A DNA stretch of 51,633 bases from Izemoplasma sp964435595 (GCA_964435595.1 CAYSZV010000016.1:1-51633); one strand, 5' to 3'; shown: positions 33,793-43,171, counted from the first letter of the stretch. The notes: generated by a model from the sequence alone, not told the origin. Translations and numbers: made by a program.

Positions 33793-34559
33793 TGCAGAAT
33801 TTATCTTTGATTACAATCAACTTGCATTGTTTGGAAGAAAAAGATATTGAGACAAACAAGCAAATTATAGCCGATGAAATAGTAGATAGAAGTGTAGATG
33901 TAATATTCTTGCAAGAGGTGGCTCAATTTGATAAAGATCCAATTGTTTTAAACAACATCAAGGAGTCTAATTACGGATATCAATTACAACGATTATTAGA
34001 AGATAAGGGGTATCGGTATTATTATGCTTATTTGCCAATCAAGTCTTCGTTTGGAAAGTATGATGAAGGGGTGGGACTTTTGTCACGTTATCCTCTTTCT
34101 AATATAGAAGGAAAATATATCTCAAATATAAAAGAGTATTCAGATTGGACATCTCGAAAATTCCTAAAAGCGACAATCCAATTAGAGAACAAAACGATGG
34201 AATTATTCACAGTTCATTTGGGGTGGGATTCGAAGACGGAATCTTATCTAGACCAATGTCAAAAAATGGCAGATAACATCACAAAGAAAGATGCATTGAT
34301 TGGTGGAGACTTTAACGTTGCTTATGGAAGTGATTATTATAATAAAACTGTTGAGATGGGCCTTATAGATTTGTATGCTTTAGACTCGGAAAAACAATTT
34401 GATTATACATTTTTATATGAGTTAGATATACACAAAGAAAGTGCAAGAATAGATTATATTTTTGGAACGAAAAAATATAAAGTATTAGATCAAGAAATTA
34501 TATTTAAAGATCCGATGGTGAGTGATCACTTTGGGATGTATATGAAGATAGAGGTGTAA
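33792..34559 (+). CDS. endonuclease/exonuclease/phosphatase (EEP) family protein
   Basis: The 255-residue product has the EEP fold motifs in order: SLITINLHC, VDVIFLQEVAQ (metal Glu), FTVHLGWDSK, IGGDFNVAYGS (Asp/Asn pair), and the ending VSDHFGMYM (Asp-His). These enzymes cleave phosphodiesters in nucleic acids, lipids or inositol phosphates; the substrate is unknown. No signal peptide, so it is cytoplasmic. Its start overlaps the upstream stop (coupled translation) and the next gene follows after 2 bases, making a SagB-like/EEP/threonine aldolase operon. Confidence 0.88.
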   Translation: MQNLSLITINLHCLEEKDIETNKQIIADEIVDRSVDVIFLQEVAQFDKDPIVLNNIKESNYGYQLQRLLEDKGYRYYYAYLPIKSSFGKYDEGVGLLSRYPLSNIEGKYISNIKEYSDWTSRKFLKATIQLENKTMELFTVHLGWDSKTESYLDQCQKMADNITKKDALIGGDFNVAYGSDYYNKTVEMGLIDLYALDSEKQFDYTFLYELDIHKESARIDYIFGTKKYKVLDQEIIFKDPMVSDHFGMYMKIEV

Positions 34560-34561
34560 GA

Positions 34562-35584
34562 ATGATTGATTTTAGAAGTGATACAGTAACAAAGCCGACA
34601 CAAGAAATGAGAAAAGCAATGATGAATGCAGTAGTTGGGGATGATGTATATCAAGATGATCCAACAATCAATGAATTGGAACAACTTGCTGCAAAAATGA
34701 CAGGAAAAGAAGCTGCTTTATTTGTGTCTTCTGGAACGATGGGGAACCAATTATCGATTTATGCCCAAACAAAACGTGGAGACGAAATTATAGTCGGGAC
34801 ACAAGCTCATATTAAAAATTACGAGGTTGGAGCAAGTGCTATTATCAGTGGTGTTAGTTATCATTTGATTCCTGAAGAAAATGGTATGATGCCGTTAGAA
34901 CAAATAGAAAAAGGGATTAGAACAGAAGATGTCCATCATCCAGATACAGGATTAATCTGTGTTGAAAATGCCCACGGAAGCGGTAAGGTATTACCTCTAA
35001 GCTATTTAAAAGAGGTGTATGAGTTGGGTCAAAAACATAAGATCAAAGTTCATATGGATGGAGCGAGACTATTCAACGCTGCGACATATTTAAATGTTGA
35101 TGCGAGTGAAATTTGTCAGTACACAGATAGTGTAACATTCTGTTTATCAAAAGGGCTAGCTGCTCCTGTTGGAAGTATGGTTTGTGGGACAAAAGAGTTT
35201 ATTAAAACCGCACGTAAAGGCAGAAAAATGTTAGGTGGAGGTATGCGTCAAGTAGGAATACTAGGAGCTGCAGGAATTCTTGCTCTTACTGATATGACAA
35301 AGCGATTACAAGAAGACCATAACAATGCAATGTATCTTGCCAGCGAGCTAAACAAACTAGAGGAATTTGAAGTAGATTTGGACCGTCTCGATATTAATAT
35401 GGTGTTTGCGAAAAGCACGATTTCATTTGAAGATTTGGCTCGATATTTACTAGAAAGCGGAATAATTATTGGTGGATATAAAGGAGATTCTATTCGTCTC
35501 GCTTGTCATAATGATATTACAAGAAAAGACCTTGAATTCCTTCTGTTAAAAATAAATGAATTTTTAAAAGTTGTTTCTATCTAG
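34562..35584 (+). CDS. ltaE: low-specificity L-threonine aldolase
   Basis: The 340-residue product is a PLP enzyme of the threonine aldolase group. It starts MIDFRSDTVTKPTQEM, has ALFVSSGTMGNQLS for cofactor phosphate binding, IKVHMDGARLFNA (Asp and Arg contacts) and the PLP lysine in CLSKGLAAPVGS (Lys197). It splits L-threonine and allo-threonine to glycine and acetaldehyde. It is the third gene of the operon from 33058. Its last codons form one arm of the terminator. Confidence 0.95.
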   Translation: MIDFRSDTVTKPTQEMRKAMMNAVVGDDVYQDDPTINELEQLAAKMTGKEAALFVSSGTMGNQLSIYAQTKRGDEIIVGTQAHIKNYEVGASAIISGVSYHLIPEENGMMPLEQIEKGIRTEDVHHPDTGLICVENAHGSGKVLPLSYLKEVYELGQKHKIKVHMDGARLFNAATYLNVDASEICQYTDSVTFCLSKGLAAPVGSMVCGTKEFIKTARKGRKMLGGGMRQVGILGAAGILALTDMTKRLQEDHNNAMYLASELNKLEEFEVDLDRLDINMVFAKSTISFEDLARYLLESGIIIGGYKGDSIRLACHNDITRKDLEFLLLKINEFLKVVSI

Positions 35585-35600
35585 AAATAACTTTTTTTAT
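35566..35600 (+). terminator. terminator overlapping the end of ltaE
   Basis: AAGTTGTTTCTA pairs with TAGAAATAACTT (one mismatch) around TC, followed by seven T. The stop codon lies in the right arm, so the coding end and terminator are merged. Confidence 0.85.
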
Positions 35601-35645
35601 TTTCATTTCTTTGTTATAATCTTGATTAGTGATGAGGTGATTCAA

Positions 35646-36368
35646 ATGAAAAAAACAGTATTATTCGATTTAGATGGAACGTTATTACCAATGGATTTTC
35701 ATGCGTTTATGAAAACATATTTTACAATGATGGGCTATGCATTTAGAGATGTGATGGATCCAATGAAGATGATTGATTATATTAATCAGGCAACTGAAGT
35801 TACAGTTTTAACAAACAATGGCAGAAGAAATGAAGAAATCTTCATGGAACATTTTAATACATTGATAGAAGAAGATGTCAGTCAGTATATTCCAAGATGG
35901 AGTGCCTTTTATGATCAGGAGTTTTTAAAATGTAAAGAATCAACATGGCAAAATGAGGACATTCAAGAGGCGGTACGAATCCTTAAAGATAAGGGCTACA
36001 CATTAGCAATTGCAACCAATCCATTGTTGCCGTTAAAATCAAATATTCATAGAATCAATTGGGCTGGATTTGATCAAAGTGATTTCGCTTATATTTCTAG
36101 TTTTGAACAAAACGCATATTGTAAACCTTTCTTAGAATTTTATACAGAAGTAACAGATGGATTAGGAGTTTCTCCTCAAGATTGTTATATGATAGGCAAT
36201 GACGTTACAGAAGATTTGGTAGCTAGAAAACTTGGGATGACAACATATTTAATAACAGATTGTAAGTTGAATCGTAAAGAAACAAAATACGAGACAGATT
36301 ACGAAGGTACATATGGTGATTTTCTTGATTTTGTCAAACAATTGCCTCCTGTAACTACCACAAAATAA
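35646..36368 (+). CDS. HAD-family phosphatase
   Basis: The ATG at 35646 has GAGGTG 6 bases upstream and begins at the first strand; upstream in-frame codons lie in the preceding terminator. The 240-residue product has FDLDGTLLP (motif I), LAIATNPLLP (motif II), CKPFLEFY (motif III Lys) and MIGNDVTEDLVARKLG (motif IV). A helical cap follows motif I. It is a small-molecule phosphatase of unknown substrate. TATAAT at 35613 follows a T-rich run. Confidence 0.88.
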   Translation: MKKTVLFDLDGTLLPMDFHAFMKTYFTMMGYAFRDVMDPMKMIDYINQATEVTVLTNNGRRNEEIFMEHFNTLIEEDVSQYIPRWSAFYDQEFLKCKESTWQNEDIQEAVRILKDKGYTLAIATNPLLPLKSNIHRINWAGFDQSDFAYISSFEQNAYCKPFLEFYTEVTDGLGVSPQDCYMIGNDVTEDLVARKLGMTTYLITDCKLNRKETKYETDYEGTYGDFLDFVKQLPPVTTTK

Positions 36369-36402
36369 AAACAAGCATTTATTTCTGCTTGTTTCTTTTT
36401 TT
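36369..36402. terminator. bidirectional terminator
   Basis: AAACAAGCA pairs with TGCTTGTTT around TTTATTTC with A and T runs outside. It serves the HAD gene and the converging minus-strand gene, whose last codons overlap it. Confidence 0.85.
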
Positions 36403-37113
36403 TCGTTTTTTTCTAGCCCATTCAGGAAAGAATATATCATCGATTCCACGATCTAAGTCTTCAATACCTGATAGTAATTCAACACTTCTTTTGATGATTT
36501 GTTCTTCGAATAAAGATAAAGTGATATAGAGTAAGAAAATAATAAATGTACAAAAGAAGAATAGTTCAAATACTCCGGTATTTCCAAGAAGTAACATAAA
36601 CGATATACTTCCAACCCATATTACTGAAATCCAAATATAAACCGCTCTTCTTAGTCTGATATTCTCTTTTGCAACCCATCTCATAAAGGGAACAAATCCG
36701 ATTGTGATAAATAAGGCAAACAATCCTCCAGCAACGATATGTAAATCTTGGAAAAATGGCCATTCTTCAAGGGAAGGTAATAAGGCTGTTAATACTAAAA
36801 ATACAACAGCAACAATGATGAATATATATTGAAGTTTCTTTTTATAATTCTCAAGTCGAAAGAGTGCTAAAATGCTTAATTGAATTGCGAGTCCAGTATA
36901 GATACTCCATGTAATAAATACAATCCTTAAGGCAGGATCAAATCGATTTCCAATCTTACTAAAAGTGTATTGGAAAGGGTCTTGTAGTGTTCCGTAAACA
37001 GCTGTGAAGATTAAAGCTGTTAATAATAAAGACATTACAGTAATCCTTGTTCGTCTTTCGATAAGTAGTCTTTCATGTATGATTATTTGGTCCATATTGA
37101 TATCTTTATCCAT
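36379..37113 (-). CDS. DUF998-type polytopic membrane protein
   Basis: The start at 37113 is chosen because GAGGAG lies 8 bases upstream on the minus strand. The 244-residue product has six predicted helices. YTFSKIGNRFDPALRIVFITWS after the first helix is the DUF998 pattern (family members carry a SxlG segment there), and LHIVAGGLFALFITIGF follows. The C-terminus is long, cytoplasmic and very basic (ARKKRKKRNKQK). Function is unknown. It faces the EngB gene divergently, with 79 bases between start codons. Confidence 0.75.
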   Translation of the reverse strand: MDKDINMDQIIIHERLLIERRTRITVMSLLLTALIFTAVYGTLQDPFQYTFSKIGNRFDPALRIVFITWSIYTGLAIQLSILALFRLENYKKKLQYIFIIVAVVFLVLTALLPSLEEWPFFQDLHIVAGGLFALFITIGFVPFMRWVAKENIRLRRAVYIWISVIWVGSISFMLLLGNTGVFELFFFCTFIIFLLYITLSLFEEQIIKRSVELLSGIEDLDRGIDDIFFPEWARKKRKKRNKQK

Positions 37114-37192
37114 GTAAATCACTCCTCGCTAGATTATTATATCATAAGGAAGTTAAATATGGTAAGATATAAATAGTATTGGAGTGATAATA

Positions 37193-37780
37193 ATGATAAT
37201 TAGAGAAGTAGAGTTTACAACGAGTGCTGCACAACAGTCTCAATACCCAATCGATAGTCTTCCAGAAATTGCCTTAAGTGGAAGAAGTAATGTTGGGAAA
37301 AGCAGCTTTATAAATAGTATTTTACGTCGTAAAAATGTGGCATACACATCTAGTAGACCTGGTAAGACACAAACATTGAATTTCTTCAAAATCAATGATG
37401 AATTTTATTTTGTAGATGTACCAGGATATGGATATGCCAAAGTATCAAAAGCAGATCGATTGCGTTTTGGTGAAATGATTGAAGAATATTTGGTGAATAG
37501 AAAACAATTATCTTTGGTGGTCTTAATCGTCGATTTAAGACATGCTCCATCGGAAGATGATATCTTAATGTACAATTTTCTAAAAACCTACCAGATACCG
37601 GTTTTGGTTGTTGCAACAAAAATGGATAAGGTACCAAAAACAAAACGAATCAGTCATGAAAAGGTAATTAAAAAAGAACTGAAAATGGATGCAAACGATT
37701 TATTTATTCAATATAGTAGTGAAACACACGAAACCAAAGAAATAGTGTTAACGATATTAGAACAATTTATAGGAGGATAA
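37193..37780 (+). CDS. engB: ribosome biogenesis GTPase EngB/YsxC
   Basis: The ATG at 37193 is 8 bases after GGAG. The 195-residue product is a single small GTPase domain: P-loop GRSNVGKSS (30-38), VPGYGYAK (G3 DVPG), TKMDK (G4 type TKxD) and YSSET (G5). The segment YTSSRPGKTQTLNFF is the family switch I. It helps assemble the large ribosomal subunit. The length is typical. One base separates it from the next gene, so the two form an operon. Confidence 0.95.
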   Translation: MIIREVEFTTSAAQQSQYPIDSLPEIALSGRSNVGKSSFINSILRRKNVAYTSSRPGKTQTLNFFKINDEFYFVDVPGYGYAKVSKADRLRFGEMIEEYLVNRKQLSLVVLIVDLRHAPSEDDILMYNFLKTYQIPVLVVATKMDKVPKTKRISHEKVIKKELKMDANDLFIQYSSETHETKEIVLTILEQFIGG

Positions 37781-37781
37781 T

Positions 37782-38780
37782 ATGAAGGTTTTATTTATTG
37801 GAGGTACTGGGCAAATTAGCAAAGCGGTAACAAAACTTTGTGTTGAACAAAAAATAGATTTATATGTCTTAAATAGAGGCAACAACAATCATTTGATTCC
37901 AGAGGGCGTACATAGTATTGTAGGAGACATTTACAATATTGAACAAACCAAAGAAACATTAAAAGGCCATCAATTTGATTGTGTTGTAAATTGGATTGCC
38001 TTCACCAAAGAGCATGTAGAAAGAGATTATAAGTTATTCAAAGATATTACAAAACAATACATATTTATTAGTAGTGCGAGTGCCTATCAAAAACCTGTCT
38101 TGGATTACCCAATCACAGAGGATACACCGTTAGTAAATCCGTATTGGCAATATAGTCGTGATAAAATCGCTTGTGAAGAATATTTGCTGGATGTCCACAA
38201 CGATGACTTTAATGTAACGATTGTTCGTCCTTCTCACACCTATGATGATGAAAAACTGATGACAATCATAAAAACGTGGGGTGGAGAATATGGTCATATT
38301 GATCGCCTCTTAAAAGGAAAGAAAATCATTATTCCTGGAGATGGAACAAGTTTATGGACCATCACTCACAACAGTGATTTTGCTGATGCATTTATCAACT
38401 TATTAGGAAACATTAAAGCATATGGTGAATGTTATCACATCACCAGCGACAAAGTGTATACATGGGAAAGACTAAATGAAATTATCGCTGATTGTGTTGG
38501 TGTTAGACCAAATGTCATTCACATCCCTACAGATTTTATATTACGATATCTTCCTGATATGGAGGGTGACTTAGTTGGAGATAAAATGTGGAGTGCAATT
38601 TTTGATAATTCAAAAATTAAGACTATTTCTCCTAATTATGCATCAAAAGTAAACTATGAAGACGTAGCACCAAAAGCAGTGAAATATTATATGAATAACG
38701 AAAAAATGCAGTATATAGATGAAAAATTTGAAGCAATATATGATCAAATCATTGAAGATTATGAACTGAAATTAAGATAA
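37782..38780 (+). CDS. NAD-dependent epimerase/dehydratase-family protein
   Basis: The 332-residue product is an extended short-chain dehydrogenase. It has the dinucleotide motif GGTGQIS (7-13), FISSASAYQ with the Ser/Tyr area, and YSRDKIACEEYLL giving the YxxxK pair. THNSDFADAFINLL and YHITSDKVYTWERLNEI are typical of the sugar-epimerase/RNA-binding-like branch found in chloroplast CSP41. The substrate is not predictable. Translationally linked to engB (AGGAGG overlaps its end). A terminator follows. Confidence 0.85.
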   Translation: MKVLFIGGTGQISKAVTKLCVEQKIDLYVLNRGNNNHLIPEGVHSIVGDIYNIEQTKETLKGHQFDCVVNWIAFTKEHVERDYKLFKDITKQYIFISSASAYQKPVLDYPITEDTPLVNPYWQYSRDKIACEEYLLDVHNDDFNVTIVRPSHTYDDEKLMTIIKTWGGEYGHIDRLLKGKKIIIPGDGTSLWTITHNSDFADAFINLLGNIKAYGECYHITSDKVYTWERLNEIIADCVGVRPNVIHIPTDFILRYLPDMEGDLVGDKMWSAIFDNSKIKTISPNYASKVNYEDVAPKAVKYYMNNEKMQYIDEKFEAIYDQIIEDYELKLR

Positions 38781-38808
38781 GGGAACTTCGTAAAGAAGTC
38801 CCTTTTTT
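38780..38808 (+). terminator. intrinsic terminator
   Basis: GGGAACTTC pairs with GAAGTCCC (one bulge) around GTAAA, followed by a T run. Confidence 0.9.
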
Positions 38809-38908
38809 GTTTGTTCTGTGTGATTTTGTGACATTATATAGAAAAAGAAATCTATTGATGGTATAATTTGAATGATAAAATTGAATATATTGTATAAGGA
38901 GAATAATT

Positions 38909-39415
38909 ATGGAAAATGTAGTTTTTACATATCAACGACAAAAAGAAGATATTATTAAACATAACGTATGGCAATTATTTTGGAGAAATCGAATTATTAG
39001 GGTGTTAACCATAGGATTCCCACTTTTAGGAGTGTTCTTTCTATTTGATAGCATTATGCGTGAGTCAAATCCGATTGTATATATTGCAATCTCTTACTTG
39101 ATTTTGTATCCAGTATTTAATTACTTTTTGATTGTAAGAAGAGTAAACCGTTGGTTTAATGATCCTAATGTAGTGATTGATATCACAACATTTGATTATT
39201 CACAAACTGGAATTACTGTCAGCAGTGATAAAGGAGAAATCTTTGTTGGCTATGATCGTGTGGTTAAAGTCTATAACACAAAAGAGTATATATACGTAAA
39301 CTTTGATGATAAGAGCAATGTAATGGTTAGAAAAAGTATCTTACGAGAAGATCAAGTTCAATTTATTTTAGACATACTAAAAGAAAAATCAATTGAAAAA
39401 GCTTGTAACTACTAA
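38909..39415 (+). CDS. YcxB-like membrane protein
   Basis: The 168-residue product repeats the plan of the protein at 20576: an N-terminal strand (MENVVFTYQRQKEDIIKHN), two hydrophobic helices (about 32-50 and 56-74), a basic turn (RRVNRWF), then a PH-like C-terminal domain (VVIDITTFDYSQTGITVSSDKGEIFVGYDRVVKVYNTKEYIYV). The ribosome site is AAGGAG. Monocistronic. The family has no established function. Confidence 0.75.
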   Translation: MENVVFTYQRQKEDIIKHNVWQLFWRNRIIRVLTIGFPLLGVFFLFDSIMRESNPIVYIAISYLILYPVFNYFLIVRRVNRWFNDPNVVIDITTFDYSQTGITVSSDKGEIFVGYDRVVKVYNTKEYIYVNFDDKSNVMVRKSILREDQVQFILDILKEKSIEKACNY

Positions 39416-39417
39416 AA

Positions 39418-39442
39418 AAAAGAGCATTTTTGCTCTTTTTTA
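39418..39442. terminator. bidirectional terminator
   Basis: AAAGAGCA pairs with TGCTCTTT around TTTT with long A and T runs outside; it serves the genes ending at 39415 and 39440. Confidence 0.9.
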
Positions 39443-40612
39443 TTTTAGAAATTCTTTGACGATATTAATGTGCATGCATGTACCAATAATAAATGCATCT
39501 TCATCAGGATCGAATTTTGGATTATGGTTATAAGCAAGTTGTTTCTCATCAGGTTTTTTTGCACCTAGCCAAAAATAGGCTCCTGGCTTTTCTTGTAAGT
39601 AATAAGAGAAGTCTTCTCCACCCATAGATGGTGCGGTTAGTTCAACAACTTGCTCTTCAGGTAGTAATTTTCTAGCAATGTTCAGTACAAATTCTGACAT
39701 ATTAGGATCATTAATAAGTGGTGGATACGCCGGAATGATTTCCACTTCACCCTTTGCTCCATACATATGACAAACACCTTCTACAATATCATGTATTCTT
39801 TGAAAGACATGATTTCTTATTTCTGGAGTTAGGGTACGAATTGTACCACCAAATTCAACATGTTCTGGGATGATGTTAAATGCAGTCCCTCCTTTGATTG
39901 TACAAACACTTACTACTGCATTGTCAACAGGCGAAATACTTCTAGAAACAATTGTTTGTAAAGAAGTAATGATTTCAGCAGCAATCACAATTGGATCAAC
40001 ACCAGTTTGTGGTGCGCTTGCATGTGTTCCTGTACCGATAACTTTTACTTTGAATTCATCTGGAGCAGCCATAGCTGGTCCTTTTTTGATTGAAACTTGC
40101 CCTACCGGATCACGTGTAACGATATGAAGTCCAAAGACACCATCACAATCATCCAGATGTCCACCTTCAACTACAAATGTTCCACCTCCTGGAAGTGGAC
40201 CTTCTTCTGCAGATTGGAAGATAAATTTAATTGTCCCAGTTACTTGTTCTTTGTGGTCGCTAAAGTATTTTGCAGCACCGAGCAACATTGCTGTGTGTGT
40301 ATCGTGTCCACAAGAATGCATGACTCCATCATTCTTTGATTTATAGTCTGTATCAAGCTCTTCCTGCATGTTTAATGCATCAATGTCTGCGCGTAATGCG
40401 ATTGTTTTACCACTCTTATTTCCTTTTAATATACCGATAATTCCAGTGATTCCAATCCCTTCAATAATCTCGAATCCAAATGAGTTCAATTCTTTCTTGA
40501 TTAATGCAGATGTTCTAAACTCTTGAAATCCTGTTTCTGGATGAGCGTGGATGTCTCTGCGTTTTTCGATAATATATTGTTCATATTTTTTGATATCTTC
40601 AAGTTTTACCAT
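39440..40612 (-). CDS. M20-family amidohydrolase (N-acyl amino acid amidohydrolase type)
   Basis: The 390-residue product has the M20D metal-binding motifs: HSCGHDTHTAM (Cys101, His103), QSAEEGPLPGG (Glu136-137), LHIVTRDP (His ligand), and a C-terminal SMGGEDFSYYL...YNHNPKFDPDE. It starts with RRDIHAHPETGFQEF as in hippurate/IAA-amino acid hydrolases. It removes acyl groups from amino acids or cleaves related amides in the cytoplasm. Its minus-strand ribosome site is AAAGGTG. The start is divergent from the gene at 40716. Confidence 0.92.
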   Translation of the reverse strand: MVKLEDIKKYEQYIIEKRRDIHAHPETGFQEFRTSALIKKELNSFGFEIIEGIGITGIIGILKGNKSGKTIALRADIDALNMQEELDTDYKSKNDGVMHSCGHDTHTAMLLGAAKYFSDHKEQVTGTIKFIFQSAEEGPLPGGGTFVVEGGHLDDCDGVFGLHIVTRDPVGQVSIKKGPAMAAPDEFKVKVIGTGTHASAPQTGVDPIVIAAEIITSLQTIVSRSISPVDNAVVSVCTIKGGTAFNIIPEHVEFGGTIRTLTPEIRNHVFQRIHDIVEGVCHMYGAKGEVEIIPAYPPLINDPNMSEFVLNIARKLLPEEQVVELTAPSMGGEDFSYYLQEKPGAYFWLGAKKPDEKQLAYNHNPKFDPDEDAFIIGTCMHINIVKEFLK

Positions 40613-40715
40613 ACAATCACACCTTTCTAATCCATTATAACATAATACTATATAGACGTTTCTGTCTTTTACAAAAAGTGTAGTTTAGGATATAATATAA
40701 TAGGTTGGTGATACT

Positions 40716-41159
40716 ATGACAAGAAAAATTACATCCTCAATATATGGAATTGTTGCATTGTATGCTATTTACGTAGGAATACAATTTTTTCAATTGCAGT
40801 TTGAAAGAAAATACGACCTTATCAATGTGACGACATATTTCTCGTTCTTTATTATGTTTATGGTCTTAATGATTCTCCTGTATGAATTGATTCAACGTGA
40901 TCGTTTAATAAGAATGTTCTTTGTGTTTATCACAATCATTAATTTGAACTATTTTATAATCGCCTTTTTTATGAGGATGATTCCTGTCACTGTAGATTCG
41001 TGGGCAGGAGAAGTTCATCAAGTTTCTCTCTTGTTTTTCTCAAGAGAATTTAGCTTAGCAACCTTGATAGAATACAATATATTTTTTAGATTGCCTATGT
41101 TACTTAACATCGCAGGTATGGCTATCTTAGTCGCAATGATTGTTATAAGGAGAAAGTAA
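40716..41159 (+). CDS. membrane protein, four predicted helices
   Basis: The 147-residue product has hydrophobic helices at about 9-28, 39-58, 68-88 and 118-143. A stretch with FFMRMIPVTVDSWAGEVHQVSLLFFSREF between the last two should be outside the membrane. The ribosome site is weak (AGGTTGGTG); TATAAT is at about 40690. No family is recognised. Between it and the next gene lie 129 bases with a TATAAT (41181) and a hairpin TGTGG/CCACA around 41231-41257. Confidence 0.65.
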   Translation: MTRKITSSIYGIVALYAIYVGIQFFQLQFERKYDLINVTTYFSFFIMFMVLMILLYELIQRDRLIRMFFVFITIINLNYFIIAFFMRMIPVTVDSWAGEVHQVSLLFFSREFSLATLIEYNIFFRLPMLLNIAGMAILVAMIVIRRK

Positions 41160-41288
41160 TGATAAAAGAAGTATTTAATGTTATAATGAAAGGACAGATT
41201 AGTGAATCTGTATAAAAAGAAAATATGATGTGGGAAGTTGAACTTTTAACCACAATCATAAAAAGAAACTTATAGAAAGGAGGACCAC

Positions 41289-42038
41289 ATGGAACATAGT
41301 TTAGCATTATTGATTGATGCGGAGAATGTCAGTGCAAAATATATTAATTTGATTACTGATGAAGCCAACAAAAAAGGAAAATTGAATTATCGTAGAGTAT
41401 ATGGTGATTGGACACAACCTCAAATTGGGAAATGGAAAAAAGCTTGTACTGATTATGCATTAACACCAGTACAACAATTCAGTCCAGTCAGCGGAAAAAG
41501 TTCTTCTGATTTCTCACTTGTTATAGATGCAATGGACATATTAAACAGCGGGAAAGTAGATGGATTTGTAATTGTGTCTAGTGATAGTGATTTTACAAAA
41601 TTAATCACTAGATTAAATGAAGATAATATGACTTTACTTGGAATGGGAGAAGAAAAAACTCCATCAAGTTTGGTATCTTCATACAATGATTTTATCTATC
41701 TAGACAAACTATTCTCATTGCAAGAAGAAGAAAATGAAGAAGAGAAGATTGAAGAAGAGAAAAAAGCTCCGAAGAAGTCAAACGGAAGAAAGAAAGATAC
41801 AACCAGTATCACTCCACTTACTGAGATTTACAAAACATTACATAGTATTGTAGAACAAGTCTCAGATGATGATGGATGGGCATATTGGGGAGTTGTCGCG
41901 GAATTAATCAAGAAAAAATATCCAGGATTCCATCCAAGGAATTATGGAAAAAGACAAAAAGAATTAACATTCTTTACAATCGCTAAAAAACTAGAAAAGA
42001 AAGTTATTAATACTTCGTTATATGTAAAGAATAAGTAG
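41289..42038 (+). CDS. NYN-domain (PIN-like) RNase with C-terminal LOTUS-type domain
   Basis: The 249-residue product has an NYN nuclease domain at 1-140: LALLIDAENVSAKY (Asp10), YGDWTQPQ, KSSSDFSLVIDAMDIL, GFVIVSSDSDFTKLI. These supply the acidic residues of a PIN-like metal site. A Lys/Glu-rich linker follows (about 145-175). A C-terminal winged-helix of the OST-HTH/LOTUS type (ITPLTEIYKTLHSIVEQ...WGVVAELIKKKYPGFHPRNYG) comes last. It probably cuts or processes RNA. The ribosome site is AAGGAGGA. It is followed by an HTH membrane protein after 9 bases. Confidence 0.88.
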   Translation: MEHSLALLIDAENVSAKYINLITDEANKKGKLNYRRVYGDWTQPQIGKWKKACTDYALTPVQQFSPVSGKSSSDFSLVIDAMDILNSGKVDGFVIVSSDSDFTKLITRLNEDNMTLLGMGEEKTPSSLVSSYNDFIYLDKLFSLQEEENEEEKIEEEKKAPKKSNGRKKDTTSITPLTEIYKTLHSIVEQVSDDDGWAYWGVVAELIKKKYPGFHPRNYGKRQKELTFFTIAKKLEKKVINTSLYVKNK

Positions 42039-42047
42039 GAGGAAGAA

Positions 42048-43103
42048 ATGGACAAGCACAACAAAGGGATAAAACTACAGAGATTACGTAAAAAGAATGG
42101 ATACACATTGGAAGAAGTAGCTTCTTTTTGTGAGATATCGGTAAAAGAATTAATTGATATCGAAAAAGGGAAACGATTTCCAAGTGATCCTGTCTTGGAG
42201 ATTCTTCTAAAGACATATAAGATTACGGAACTGGATTTGGAAAACAAAGACTTTGTTGATCATAAAATGAGAATTAAGTTAATCAACTATTTTCAAATTG
42301 GACTATCTTTATTAATGGTTCTAGGATACCTATTACCTTTTGCAGTAAGTCATTTTGGAGACGGTACAACAGAACCATTAGCAAATGGATTTACTATTTC
42401 TTTTAGTGATGCTTTCGGATATACCTTAGCCATTAGAGTGGTATTGATTATACTAATTGTGCAATTACTATTTCATATATTGTTGTATACTAAATTATCG
42501 AAGTATAGTAATATTTTGAAAAGCACATTCTTATTATTTAATGCTTCATCTCTAATATTGATGTATATTGTATTTAATCAAGCTGGTTATTCATCAAACA
42601 CTCTGAGTTTCTATATCATACTGTTCTTACTTCATATTGGACTTACATTATATGATATGTTTGTTTACAAAGTAAGCCATGATTATATTCAAGATAAAGG
42701 GAAAAATCGAAGATTATTCTTACTTGTGGTAAATATTGTATTAGCTTGTTTTCTCATATTTATTCTGAGAGATACCTTGTTCGATCCAATGTATCATATG
42801 ATTACTCTTGAAATTGTTTTCTTCATTGTTTGGGGTGGGTATCATTTGATATACATCTTTATGAATAAAACGTATTTGGAAAGTAGATTGGTATCAACAA
42901 TCGCTTTGATAATCCCACCAGTATTCTTTGGAGCATTTGTGATTACAGCAAACGTATTTGTCTATCATGAGCAGATTGATATTGCAACTGTATTTATTAT
43001 ACTATTTATGTTTCTACCAGCTCTATTGGTGAATACTGATTTCTTCATTGATTTACTTAGAGATTTGTTTGATCATGGAGATAATCCAGATTTAGAACAA
43101 TAA
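42048..43103 (+). CDS. XRE-type HTH fused to an eight-helix membrane domain
   Basis: The 351-residue product begins with a cytoplasmic XRE helix-turn-helix (about 8-64; LQRLRKKNGYTLEEVASFCEISVKELIDIEKGKRFPSDPVLEILLKTY). About eight membrane helices follow between 78 and 345. The membrane part is not a family I recognise. Such a protein could sense a membrane signal and bind DNA directly. Nine bases after the NYN gene behind AGGAGGA, so the two are one operon. A strong terminator follows. Confidence 0.8.
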   Translation: MDKHNKGIKLQRLRKKNGYTLEEVASFCEISVKELIDIEKGKRFPSDPVLEILLKTYKITELDLENKDFVDHKMRIKLINYFQIGLSLLMVLGYLLPFAVSHFGDGTTEPLANGFTISFSDAFGYTLAIRVVLIILIVQLLFHILLYTKLSKYSNILKSTFLLFNASSLILMYIVFNQAGYSSNTLSFYIILFLLHIGLTLYDMFVYKVSHDYIQDKGKNRRLFLLVVNIVLACFLIFILRDTLFDPMYHMITLEIVFFIVWGGYHLIYIFMNKTYLESRLVSTIALIIPPVFFGAFVITANVFVYHEQIDIATVFIILFMFLPALLVNTDFFIDLLRDLFDHGDNPDLEQ

Positions 43104-43132
43104 AACACTTGCTTTTTAGCAGGTGTTTTTCT
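43104..43132 (+). terminator. terminator of the NYN/HTH operon
   Basis: AACACTTGCT pairs with AGCAGGTGTT (one G-T pair) around TTTT, followed by TTT. Confidence 0.85.
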
Positions 43133-43171
43133 TCTTATACCTCAATATCTATCAATTACAGTACAAAGACC

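Noticed and set aside
41160..41216. 18-codon frame between the genes at 40716 and 41289
   Set aside because: It overlaps the likely promoter (TATAAT at 41181) and has no ribosome site suited to it.
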